DNA of 64,000 nucleotides from Curtobacterium pusillum (GTDB lineage: Bacteria; Actinomycetota; Actinomycetes; Actinomycetales; Microbacteriaceae). This document shows positions 30,193 to 38,059 of this stretch, one piece after another; position 1 is the stretch's first letter, and each line of letters opens with the position of its first letter. Made by a program: the position numbers and the translations under genes. The DNA lies in contig NZ_VEIY01000001.1 in assembly GCF_007680845.1 (NCBI RefSeq), positions 194,227 through 258,226 on the forward strand, in the 5' to 3' direction. Under the pieces are notes generated by a model. It made no database searches and was not told the origin of the DNA. It worked only from the letters and a program-made list of their open reading frames with translations.

Positions 30193-30869
30193 GCGGCGCG
30201 GTCCTGTCCCTCCGGGACGTCACGAAGACGTACGGCGAGGTCGGTGCGCTCCGCGGGGTGTCGCTCGAGGTCCGCGCCGGGGAGCTCCTGGCCGTGGTCG
30301 GGCCGTCCGGCTCGGGCAAGTCGACCATGCTCAACATCACGGGCACGCTCGACCGCCCGACGTCCGGCACCGTGACGGTCGCCGGGAACGACGTGGGCGG
30401 CCTGTCCGACGACCGGTTGTCGCGGCTGCGCGCCGACCACATCGGGTTCGTCTTCCAGCACTTCCACCTGCAGCCCGGAGCCACCGCGGCCGAGAACGTC
30501 GCCGACGGCCTGCTGTACGCGGGCGTCGGGCGGCGGGAACGGCACCGACGGGCGGAGGCCGCGCTGGACCGGGTCGGCCTCGGCCGCCGCGTGGACCACC
30601 GGCCGAACCAGCTCTCCGGCGGTGAGAAGCAGCGCGTGGCGATCGCCCGGGCCATCGTCGGTGACCCGACCATCCTCCTCGCCGACGAGCCGACCGGCGC
30701 GCTCGACTCCGCGTCGGGTGCAGCGGTGCTCGCACTCCTCCGCGACCTGAACGCCAGCGGCACGACCGTGGTCGTCATCACGCACGACCTGGCGCTCGCC
30801 GCGTCCCTGCCGCGGCGCGTCCGGATGCGGGACGGACTGGTCGAGGGCGACGAGCGGAGCGGGCGGTGA
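30189..30869 (+). CDS. ABC transporter ATPase (MacB/LolD type)
   Basis: 226 residues from GTG 30189 (overlap with previous stop). Walker [11 protein letters not shown]-loop [10 protein letters not shown], signature [14 protein letters not shown], Walker [13 protein letters not shown] and H-loop VVVITHD. Cytosolic ATPase of a mechanotransmission-type exporter with the FtsX-like permease encoded next. Confidence 0.95.
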   Translation: MSGAVLSLRDVTKTYGEVGALRGVSLEVRAGELLAVVGPSGSGKSTMLNITGTLDRPTSGTVTVAGNDVGGLSDDRLSRLRADHIGFVFQHFHLQPGATAAENVADGLLYAGVGRRERHRRAEAALDRVGLGRRVDHRPNQLSGGEKQRVAIARAIVGDPTILLADEPTGALDSASGAAVLALLRDLNASGTTVVVITHDLALAASLPRRVRMRDGLVEGDERSGR

Positions 30870-32059
30870 CCGCCGGCGGCCACCGCGGCGTCGGCGCGAC
30901 GGACCTGCTGCGGCTCGGGGTGTTCGGTCTGCGCACCCGTCCCGCGCGGGTCGTCCTGTCCGCGCTCGGCATCGCGATCGGCATCGCGGCGATGATCTCC
31001 GTCGTCGGGATCTCGTCCTCGAGCAAGGCGAAGGTCGACCAGGTGCTCGACGCGCTCGGCACGAACGTCCTCACCGTCACGCCGGCCCAGGGGTTCGTCG
31101 AACAGCGACCGCTGCCGTCCACGGCGCTCGAGTCCGCGGTGCGGCAGGACGAGGTGCAGCGGGCAGCGGCCGTGGGCACGGTGGCCGACGCTGCCGTGTA
31201 CCGGAACGAGTTCGTGCCCGCGCCGGAGACGAAGGGCATCGGCGTGATGGCGGCGTGGGGCGACGTCCCGTCGGTGCTCGGCGGATCACTCGCCTCCGGC
31301 CGGTGGATCGACTCCTCGCCCGGAGCGGCGCCGCAGGTCGTGCTCGGCGCGGACGCCGCGGCGGCGCTCGGGATCGAGGACGTCCGTGCCGACTCACGCG
31401 TGTGGATGGGCGGGCAGTGGGTGCAGGTCGTCGGGGTCCTCGAGCCGGTGGCGCTCGCGGACGACCTCGACGGCCGGGTCTTCGTACCCCGCGGCCTCGC
31501 GGCCGACCTCGGGTTCGACGGGGCGCCGACCGTCGTGTACGCCCGCGTCGACCCGGAGCGGGTCGAACGTGCGCGGGACGTCCTCGCGAACGCGATCAGT
31601 CCGGGGCGTGCGCGCGACGTCGGGGTGACCCGTCCGTCCGATGCGCTCGCCGCCAAGAACGCGACGGACGACTCGTTCACCGGGTTGCTCGTCGGGATCG
31701 GCGGGGTCGCGCTGCTGGTCGGCGGCATCGGGGTCGCGAACACGATGGTGATCACGGTGCTCGAGCGACGCGCCGAGGTCGGGGTGCGTCGCGCGCTCGG
31801 AGCCCGGCGGCGGAACATCCGCGACCAGTTCCTGGTCGAGTCGCTGCTGCTCTCGTTCCTCGGTGGGGTCGCCGGCGTCGTCATCGGCGTCGGGGTCACG
31901 ATCGTGTTCGCCCTGGCCCAGGGGTGGCCGATCGCGATCCCGGTCTGGGCGGTGGCCGGCGGACTCGGAGCGACCGTGGTGATCGGTGGGGTGTCCGGGC
32001 TCTACCCGGCGGCGCGCGCTGCGCGCATCCCACCGACGTCAGCGCTGGCTGCGGTCTGA
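30866..32059 (+). CDS. MacB-type ABC permease (FtsX family)
   Basis: 397 residues. First membrane helix follows the [21 protein letters not shown] motif region, then a large extracytoplasmic MacB-like domain (about 50-250) and three C-terminal helices ([49 protein letters not shown]). The cytoplasmic motif [19 protein letters not shown] is typical. Probably exports a peptide, lipid or antibiotic, or transmits force to envelope enzymes. Last gene of the coupled six-gene operon, ending in the dispersed palindrome. Confidence 0.93.
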   Translation: MTAGGHRGVGATDLLRLGVFGLRTRPARVVLSALGIAIGIAAMISVVGISSSSKAKVDQVLDALGTNVLTVTPAQGFVEQRPLPSTALESAVRQDEVQRAAAVGTVADAAVYRNEFVPAPETKGIGVMAAWGDVPSVLGGSLASGRWIDSSPGAAPQVVLGADAAAALGIEDVRADSRVWMGGQWVQVVGVLEPVALADDLDGRVFVPRGLAADLGFDGAPTVVYARVDPERVERARDVLANAISPGRARDVGVTRPSDALAAKNATDDSFTGLLVGIGGVALLVGGIGVANTMVITVLERRAEVGVRRALGARRRNIRDQFLVESLLLSFLGGVAGVVIGVGVTIVFALAQGWPIAIPVWAVAGGLGATVVIGGVSGLYPAARAARIPPTSALAAV

Positions 32060-32075
32060 GACGTCAGCGATGGCG

Positions 32076-32115
32076 GACGGGAGGCGCGGTGCGGGCTGGC
32101 ACCGTGCCTCCCGTC
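32076..32115. terminator. Dispersed GACGGGAGGCGCGG palindrome after permease gene
   Basis: Arms 32076-32092 and 32099-32115 (17 bp, one G-U) with a 6-nt loop. One of at least six hairpins of the same sequence family in the window, always at gene ends. Probably acts as terminator of the exporter operon. Confidence 0.8.
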
Positions 32116-32142
32116 CACCGTCGGTGCGGGTGCTGATCATGC

Positions 32143-32275
32143 CTGGTCATGACCAGTTCCGTCAAGCATCTGCGGTGATCCGTTCGACATCCGTGATCCC
32201 CCGGAAACATGCGGATCACAACCGTCCACAAGGGTCGGATCGATGCTTGACAACGCGACCCCGAAGGTCTTCACT
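32143..32275 (+). promoter_or_regulatory. Putative promoter and palindrome upstream of sugar ABC operon
   Basis: TTGACA at 32247-32252 with TTCACT 17 bp downstream (32270-32275) is the best promoter match. About 90 bp upstream is the perfect 14-bp palindrome CTGGTCATGACCAG (32143-32156), a candidate regulator site. No regulator gene is adjacent on this side. Confidence 0.45.
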
Positions 32276-32324
32276 TGCCCAATACGCAACGTCCTTTCAT
32301 AAAGGTCGGACCAAGGGAGTCAAC

Positions 32325-33650
32325 GTGACACGCACGCGTTTCGCCGCACTCGGTGCGCTCGCCCTCGCAGGCGCGCTCGCCCTCACCGGGTGCTCCGCCG
32401 GAAGCAACGGAGCTTCCGACGGCGGCACGAAGTCCATCGGGACCCCCGATGGCAAGGGCAAGACACTCACCGTCTGGATCATGAACGGCGACCTCAGCCC
32501 GAAGATCCTCGACGTCGCCGAGAAGCAGTTCACCAAGGCCACCGGCGCCAAGGTGAAGCTGCAGCTCCAGCAGTGGGACGGGATCACCACCAAGCTCACG
32601 ACGGCGCTCGCGCAGAAGAACGCCCCGGACGTGGTCGACCTCGGCAACACGCAGGTGCCGGTGTACGCGGCGACCGGTGGCCTGATGGACCTCTCGCCCT
32701 ACAAGAAGGAACTGCAGGGCGGGCAGACGTGGCTCTCCGGTCTCGAAGGCCCGGCCACGGTCGACGGCAAGCTCTACGGGGCACCGCTCTTCGCCGGCAA
32801 CCGCGCCGTGATCTACAACAAGAAGGTGTGGGCCGACGCCGGGGTGACCGGCGTGCCGACGACGTACGACGAGCTCACCGCGGACCTCGACAAGGTCAAG
32901 GCGAAGAACCCGCAGTCGGACTTCTCCGCGTTCTACATGCCAGGGCAGTACTGGTACGGCGGGCTACAGTGGGTGTGGGACGCCGCCGGCCAGATCGCGA
33001 CCGAGAAGGACGGCAAGTGGAAGGGCACGATCGACTCCGCTGACGCCGTCAAGGGGCTGACCGCGTGGAAGGACTTCCAGAACGCGTACTCCGCGAAGTC
33101 CACGCAGGACATCAACACCGACAAGCCGGCCGAGTCCGACATCTTCGCGCAGGGCAACACCTCGGCGATCCTCGGGTCGGCGTGGGAGATCGGGTCGATC
33201 ACGACGGCGAAGCCCGAGCTGAAGGACCAGATCGGCACGTTCGCGATGCCGTCCCAGACGGAAGGCAAGACCCAGCCCGTGTTCCTCGGCGGCTCGGACC
33301 TCGGCATCCCGTCGAAGTCGGCGAACCAGGACCTCGCGCTGTACTACACGAAGATCCTGACCTCGAAGAAGTTCCAGCAGGACCAGGTCTTCGGGGTGGA
33401 CGGCTGGGAACCGAACTCGACGCAGCTGCTCGATGCCGTCGCCGGTGACGTGGACGAACTCCACAAGCCGTACTTCGCCGCCGCCTCGACGAGCCGTCCG
33501 ACGCCGGCCACGCCGGGCTGGGCGACGATCGAGGGCGACTCGACCTTCCAGACGATGTTCGCCGACGTCGCCACCGGTCGGAAGACGCCGGAGCAGGCGG
33601 CCGAGGGCTTCTCGAAGCACCTCACGTCCGCGCTCAACGCGCAGCAGTAG
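32325..33650 (+). CDS. Sugar ABC transporter substrate-binding lipoprotein
   Basis: 441 residues from GTG 32325 with AAGGGA upstream. Signal and lipobox (ALALTGC). Family 1 solute-binding fold: LTVWIMNGD start, APDVVDLGNTQVPVYAA, GAPLFAGNRAVIYNKKVWADAG hinge region. Captures an oligosaccharide or monosaccharide outside the membrane and presents it to the two permeases encoded next. Substrate cannot be determined. Confidence 0.92.
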   Translation: MTRTRFAALGALALAGALALTGCSAGSNGASDGGTKSIGTPDGKGKTLTVWIMNGDLSPKILDVAEKQFTKATGAKVKLQLQQWDGITTKLTTALAQKNAPDVVDLGNTQVPVYAATGGLMDLSPYKKELQGGQTWLSGLEGPATVDGKLYGAPLFAGNRAVIYNKKVWADAGVTGVPTTYDELTADLDKVKAKNPQSDFSAFYMPGQYWYGGLQWVWDAAGQIATEKDGKWKGTIDSADAVKGLTAWKDFQNAYSAKSTQDINTDKPAESDIFAQGNTSAILGSAWEIGSITTAKPELKDQIGTFAMPSQTEGKTQPVFLGGSDLGIPSKSANQDLALYYTKILTSKKFQQDQVFGVDGWEPNSTQLLDAVAGDVDELHKPYFAAASTSRPTPATPGWATIEGDSTFQTMFADVATGRKTPEQAAEGFSKHLTSALNAQQ

Positions 33651-33653
33651 TCC

Positions 33654-34616
33654 ATGACCTCCACCACGGAGCGGGTGTCCGGTCCGGCTTCGGCCGGGCC
33701 GGGCACCCGGCGTCGTCGGCCGATCACGTCGTCCAGGGCGCCGCTGGTGCTGCTGGCGCCCGCGGCGATCCTGCTCCTCGCGCTCGTCGTGTACCCGCTG
33801 GTCCGCCTGGTCGTGATCTCGTTCCAGGACTACGGGCTGCGGGCGATCTTCACCGGGCAGGCCGGGTTCGCCGGGCTGACGAACTACACGAACGTCCTCA
33901 CCGACGCGAGCTTCTGGCCGGTCATCCTCCGGACGATCCTCGTCACCGGGGCGATGGTCGTCGGGACGATCGGCATCGGCATGGCGGTGTCGCAGCTGCT
34001 CACGCGGCTCGGCGTCGCGATGCGCACGGTCGTGAGCGTCGTGCTCGTGCTCGCGTGGGCGATGCCGAACGTGGCGTCGAGCCTGGTGTGGCAGTGGCTG
34101 TTCCAGCCGTTCTACGGCGTGCTCAACTGGCTCATCACCCAGCTCGGCGTGTTCGGCGACCACACGCAGGACAACTGGGCGTCGAGCCCCGGACAGGCGC
34201 TCACCATCGTCCTGTCGCTCGTGATCTGGCAGGCGGTGCCGTTCGTCGCGCTGACCCTCTACGCCGCGCAGTCGCAGATCGCGCCCGAGTACTACGAAGC
34301 CGGGTCGCTCGACGGGGCATCGGCGTGGGCCATGTACCGGTCGATCACGCTGCCGGCGCTCGTGCCGACGCTGCTGCTCGTGACGATCCTCTCGGTGATC
34401 TGGGACTTCAACGTGTTCAACCAGATCTGGCTGCTCACCAAGGGCGGCCCGGAGGACACCACGCTCACGCTCGGCATCTGGACGTTCGTGAAGTCCTTCG
34501 TCTCGAACGCGTACGGGCAGGGCGCGGCGATCGCCGTCATCTCGACGGTGATCCTCGGCGCGCTCACCAGCTACTACATCCGCCGGCTCGTCCGGAGCGG
34601 GGAGGAGGACCTGTGA
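33654..34616 (+). CDS. Sugar ABC permease (MalF-like)
   Basis: 320 residues, six membrane helices. The cytoplasmic EAA loop is YYEAGSLDGASAWAMYRSITLPALVP, which contacts the ATPase. Start 3 bp after the binding-protein stop; end overlaps the next permease start by 4 bp. No ATPase gene in this operon, so a shared MsmK-type ATPase elsewhere is likely. Confidence 0.93.
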   Translation: MTSTTERVSGPASAGPGTRRRRPITSSRAPLVLLAPAAILLLALVVYPLVRLVVISFQDYGLRAIFTGQAGFAGLTNYTNVLTDASFWPVILRTILVTGAMVVGTIGIGMAVSQLLTRLGVAMRTVVSVVLVLAWAMPNVASSLVWQWLFQPFYGVLNWLITQLGVFGDHTQDNWASSPGQALTIVLSLVIWQAVPFVALTLYAAQSQIAPEYYEAGSLDGASAWAMYRSITLPALVPTLLLVTILSVIWDFNVFNQIWLLTKGGPEDTTLTLGIWTFVKSFVSNAYGQGAAIAVISTVILGALTSYYIRRLVRSGEEDL

Positions 34617-35608
34617 CGACGACCACGACCCCCGGGGTGACCGGGGCAGCAGGACCGAGCGGGCCGACCGGTGCTGCGGGGGCGACCGGGGATTCCGGGG
34701 CCACGTCGCTGTCAGGGCGGGCCGACGTGGCGGGCGGGGGACGCGCCTCCAGGGCTGGTCGACCAGCGTCCGCGGTGCGTGCGCGCAGGCGGAAGCCGCG
34801 CGTCCTGGCGAACACGATCGCGGTCGTGTTCTGCCTGGTGTGGGTGTTCCCGATCTACTGGATGGTGAACACGGCGTTCAAGCCCTCGGACGAGGTCACG
34901 ACGCTGACGCCGATCTGGCTGCCGCTCCGCCCGACGCTCGAGAACTTCATGCGAGCGCTCACGCAGGACGGCTTCCTGACGTACCTGCGGAACTCCGCGA
35001 TCGTCGTGGTGGCCGCCGTGCTGCTGTCGATCGTGGTCGGGTTCCTGGCGTCGGCGGCGCTGTCGCGCTTCCGGTTCCGTGGCCGTCGAGCGATCCTCGT
35101 GGCGATCCTGTTCGTGCAGATGATCCCCTCGGGGGCGCTCCTCATCCCGCTGTTCCTGTCGTTCCAGACGCTCGGGCTGCTCAACAGCTACATCGGCCTG
35201 ATCCTGGCGTACGTCGCGAGCGTGCTGCCGTTCTCGATCTGGGTCATGCGCGGGTTCTTCGTCGCGGTGCCGATCGAGATCGAGGAAGCGGCGAAGGTCG
35301 ACGGCGCCGGGACCTTCCGGATCCTGTGGAGCGTCCTGTTCCCGCTCGTGATGCCGGGGGTCATCGCGACGAGCGTGTTCGCGTTCATCGCGGCGTGGAA
35401 CGACTACCTGACCGCGTACGTGATGCTCAAGGACCAGGGGATGTACACGCTGCCGGTGTGGCTCGCCGGGTTCTCGACGAACAAGGGAACGGACTTCGGC
35501 GGGCTCATGGCGGCCTCGGTGCTGTTCTCGATCCCCGTCGTGGTGTTCTTCCTCATCGTGCAGCGGCGGCTCGTGAGCGGTATGACGGCGGGGGCCGTGA
35601 AGGGCTGA
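34613..35608 (+). CDS. Sugar ABC permease (MalG-like) with collagen-like N-terminus
   Basis: 331 residues from GTG 34613. The first ~60 residues are an unusual disordered extension including about seven Gly-X-Y triplets (GAAGPSGPTGAAGATGDSG), then a basic stretch before the first helix (VLANTIAVVFCLVWVFPIYW). The EAA loop is EIEEAAKVDGAGTFRILWSVLFPLVMPG. Six membrane helices in the family core. The extension would be cytosolic; it may be tolerated linker or a later in-frame start could be used, but none has a better context. Confidence 0.9.
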   Translation: MTTTTTPGVTGAAGPSGPTGAAGATGDSGATSLSGRADVAGGGRASRAGRPASAVRARRRKPRVLANTIAVVFCLVWVFPIYWMVNTAFKPSDEVTTLTPIWLPLRPTLENFMRALTQDGFLTYLRNSAIVVVAAVLLSIVVGFLASAALSRFRFRGRRAILVAILFVQMIPSGALLIPLFLSFQTLGLLNSYIGLILAYVASVLPFSIWVMRGFFVAVPIEIEEAAKVDGAGTFRILWSVLFPLVMPGVIATSVFAFIAAWNDYLTAYVMLKDQGMYTLPVWLAGFSTNKGTDFGGLMAASVLFSIPVVVFFLIVQRRLVSGMTAGAVKG

Positions 35609-35632
35609 GTCCCGCGGCGTGCCGACGTCCGG

Positions 35633-35662
35633 CGCCCCGATCCGCTGCGGTGGGTCGGGGCG
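35633..35662 (+). terminator. Terminator after the sugar ABC operon
   Basis: CGCCCCGA (35633-35640) pairs with TCGGGGCG (35655-35662) across a 14-nt loop, 25 bp after the permease stop, followed by a TCGTCGTCGTG stretch. Confidence 0.6.
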
Positions 35663-36099
35663 TCGTCGTCGTGTGCGGAGGTGGTCGGGCGGGGCGCGGG
35701 GGCGCCGGGGCCGGGCGGGCTGGGGTGGCGGCCGGGGCCAGGCGGGTGGGGTGGCGGATGCCGAGCGGGCGGCCGGCGGATGCCGAGCGGGCGGAACACG
35801 CCGCTCGTGTTCGGCGAACGGGCGGAACCGGTCGCCTGCTGGCGTCGTGCGTGCCAGAAATCGCCCGCTCGGCGGGCCGGGGCGGCCGAGGATGCGCGAT
35901 CGCCGCTGGAGTTCGTCGGACCTCGGGCTGCGGGGTCGGGCGGCGGGTGGGCGGCGAGCGGGCGGGACACGCCGCTCGTGTTCGGCGAACGGGCGGAACC
36001 GGTCGCCGGCCAGGCGCGAGCGTGACGGATATTGCCCGCTCGGTGGGGCCGGCGGGCGGGCGGGCGGGGGCGGGCCGCCGCGCGCCTTCGGTTGTGTTG
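35663..36099. repeat. GC-rich intergenic region with two related palindromic repeats
   Basis: No gene seen. Two diverged copies of a ~90-110-bp unit lie at about 35762-35873 and 35955-36042. Each begins CGAGCGGGCGG, contains ACACGCCGCTCGTGTTCGGCG and CGGGCGGAACCGGTCGCC, and ends in GCCCGCTCGG, so each can fold as a large hairpin. The GAGCGGGC arms and CGGAACCGG core recur, in opposite orientation, in the 50.3-kb array. Confidence 0.75.
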
Positions 36100-36146
36100 G
36101 TTTCGGGGTGAAACGGTTGCGAATGTGTGGGGATCGGCCGTACTCT
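36100..36146 (+). promoter_or_regulatory. Fructose operon promoter and candidate DeoR operator
   Basis: GTTTC-N5-GAAAC (36100-36114) sits directly upstream of a TTGCGA (36117-36122) and TACTCT (36141-36146) pair spaced 18 bp. The position suits repression by the DeoR-family protein encoded immediately downstream, with release by fructose 1-phosphate as in FruR systems. Operator identity is inference. Confidence 0.5.
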
Positions 36147-36179
36147 TCTCGAAACCCACGGGAACGAAGGAGTTCGGGC

Positions 36180-36968
36180 ATGTACGCAACCGAGCGGCAA
36201 GACGCCATCGCCGCCGCGCTGCACGCGGCAGGGCGGGTCTCCGTCGCCGATCTGGCCGAGCACTTCGACGTCACGACCGAGACGGTGCGCCGCGACCTCG
36301 ACCTGCTCGAGTCCGCCGGTCTCCTCCGCCGGGTGCACGGCGGCGCGGTGCCCGTCGGACGGTCCAGCGTGGTCGAGCTCTCCGTGGCCGAGCGCGAGGG
36401 GCAGCACAACTCCGCGAAGGCCGCCATCGCCCGGGCCGCGATGCGCCTGGTCCCGCCGACCTTCACCGGCTCGATCGCCCTCGACGCCGGCACGACCTGC
36501 GCTGCCGTCGCCGCCGAACTCGCCCGGTGGGAGCCCGCCACCGCCGGAGCGACCATCACGGTGATCACGAACTCGGTGCCGATCGCCAGCACGCTGCAGC
36601 ACAGCGAGCACGTCGAGCTGCACCTGCTCGGCGGTCGCGTCCGCGGTGTGACGAGCGCCGCGGTCGGGACGGCGACGGTCGAGCAGATCGGCGCCCTCCG
36701 GCCCGACATCGCGTTCGTCGGCACGAACGGCCTCTCCGCCGGCTTCGGGCTGAGCACCCCGGACGAGTACGAGGCGGCGGTCAAGGGCGCGTACGTCCTG
36801 GCCGCCCGCCGCAGCGTGGTCCTCGCCGATGCCGCCAAGCACGGGGTGGAGGCGCTCATGCGCTTCGCCCGGCTGGACGAGATCGACACGATCGTCACGG
36901 ACGAGGCTCCTCCGGTCGACCTCGCCGGGGCGCTGGCCGACGCCGACGTCGAGGTGGTCGTGGCATGA
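36180..36968 (+). CDS. DeoR-family repressor of the fructose operon
   Basis: 262 residues from ATG 36180, with GAAGGAG upstream. N-terminal DeoR helix-turn-helix (ERQDAIAAALHAAGRVSVADLAEHFDVTTETVRRDLD, then RRVHGGAV) and a C-terminal DeoRC sugar-phosphate domain (IALDAGTTCAAVAAEL; ITNSVPIA; FVGTNGLSAGFGLSTPD; DAAKHG). Its stop overlaps the fruK start (ATGA). Likely senses fructose 1-phosphate and controls this operon. Confidence 0.9.
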   Translation: MYATERQDAIAAALHAAGRVSVADLAEHFDVTTETVRRDLDLLESAGLLRRVHGGAVPVGRSSVVELSVAEREGQHNSAKAAIARAAMRLVPPTFTGSIALDAGTTCAAVAAELARWEPATAGATITVITNSVPIASTLQHSEHVELHLLGGRVRGVTSAAVGTATVEQIGALRPDIAFVGTNGLSAGFGLSTPDEYEAAVKGAYVLAARRSVVLADAAKHGVEALMRFARLDEIDTIVTDEAPPVDLAGALADADVEVVVA

Positions 36969-37999
36969 GCGCGAACACGAGCACGAACACCGGCACGAAC
37001 GTCAGCACGAGCACCCGGATCGTCACGGTCACGCCGAACCCGAGCCTCGACCGCACCATCGAACTCGCCGGGGAACTCCAGCGCGGCGCGGTTCAGCGAG
37101 CGACACGGAGCACCGCCGAACCCGGCGGCAAGGGCGTCAACGTCTCCCGAGTCGTCGTCGCGAGCGGCGGCGACACCGTGGCCGTCCTGCCCGGGGACGA
37201 GCACGACCCCGTACTGCTCGGCCTCGCGACCCGCGGGATCCCGACCGCCGCGCTGCCGATCGGTGCCCCGCTCCGCTCGAACGTCACCGTCACCGAGCCG
37301 ACCGGCACCACGACGAAGCTCAACGAACCGGGGCCCTCGCTCGCCGGACGCCTCGACGACCTCGCCGCCCTCGTCGCCGACACCGCCGGCCCGACCGCGA
37401 CCGGACCCGCCGCGCGCTGGGTCGTCCTCGCGGGCTCCCTGCCGCCGGGGCTCCCCGACGACGCCCTCGCCGTCCTCGTGCGGGCCGTCCGGGAACGCCA
37501 CGGTGACGCCGTCCGCGTCGCGGTCGACTCGTCCGGCGTGCCGTTCACCGCGCTGCTGCAGTCCGGCGAACGGATCGACCTGGTCAAGCCCAACGCCGAG
37601 GAACTCGCCGAGGTCGTCGGGGGAGACCCCGAGCTGTACGAGCGGGACGTCGACGCCGCGGTGGCCGCCGCCGAGCGACTCCGCGACCGGAACGTCGGCA
37701 CCGTCCTGCTGACCCTCGGCAGCGCCGGCGCGGTGCTCGTCACCGACGAGGGCAGCTACGTCGCCGCCGCCCCGGTCATCACCGCCCGGTCGACGGTCGG
37801 CGCGGGAGACTCCTCGCTCGCCGGCTACCTGCTCGCCGAGGTCGCGGGCGCTCCACCCGAACGGCGCCTCGCTCAGGCCGTCGCCACCGGAGCCGCGGCC
37901 GCAGCGCTGCCCGGCAGCGACGTGCCCGCCCTCGACCACACCGACCCCGACGGCATCACCGTCCGGACGCTCACCCCCGCAGCGCCCGAACGCGCCTGA
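36965..37999 (+). CDS. fruK: 1-phosphofructokinase
   Basis: 344 residues, PfkB fold. The first ~17 residues are a Ser/Thr/Asn-rich leader before ITVTPNPSLDRTIEL-type start (VTVTPNPSLDRT). Substrate motif GGKGVNVSRV and the anion-hole/catalytic motif STVGAGDSSLAGYL are clear. Phosphorylates fructose 1-phosphate to fructose 1,6-bisphosphate with ATP. Context between the regulator and the fructose EII supports the assignment over tagatose or ribose kinases. Confidence 0.93.
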   Translation: MSANTSTNTGTNVSTSTRIVTVTPNPSLDRTIELAGELQRGAVQRATRSTAEPGGKGVNVSRVVVASGGDTVAVLPGDEHDPVLLGLATRGIPTAALPIGAPLRSNVTVTEPTGTTTKLNEPGPSLAGRLDDLAALVADTAGPTATGPAARWVVLAGSLPPGLPDDALAVLVRAVRERHGDAVRVAVDSSGVPFTALLQSGERIDLVKPNAEELAEVVGGDPELYERDVDAAVAAAERLRDRNVGTVLLTLGSAGAVLVTDEGSYVAAAPVITARSTVGAGDSSLAGYLLAEVAGAPPERRLAQAVATGAAAAALPGSDVPALDHTDPDGITVRTLTPAAPERA

Positions 38000-38059
38000 C
38001 ACCCCTTCCCCGAACACCGCTCGTCCCGCGCCCGTGGCGCCATTGCAAAGGAGCAAACC

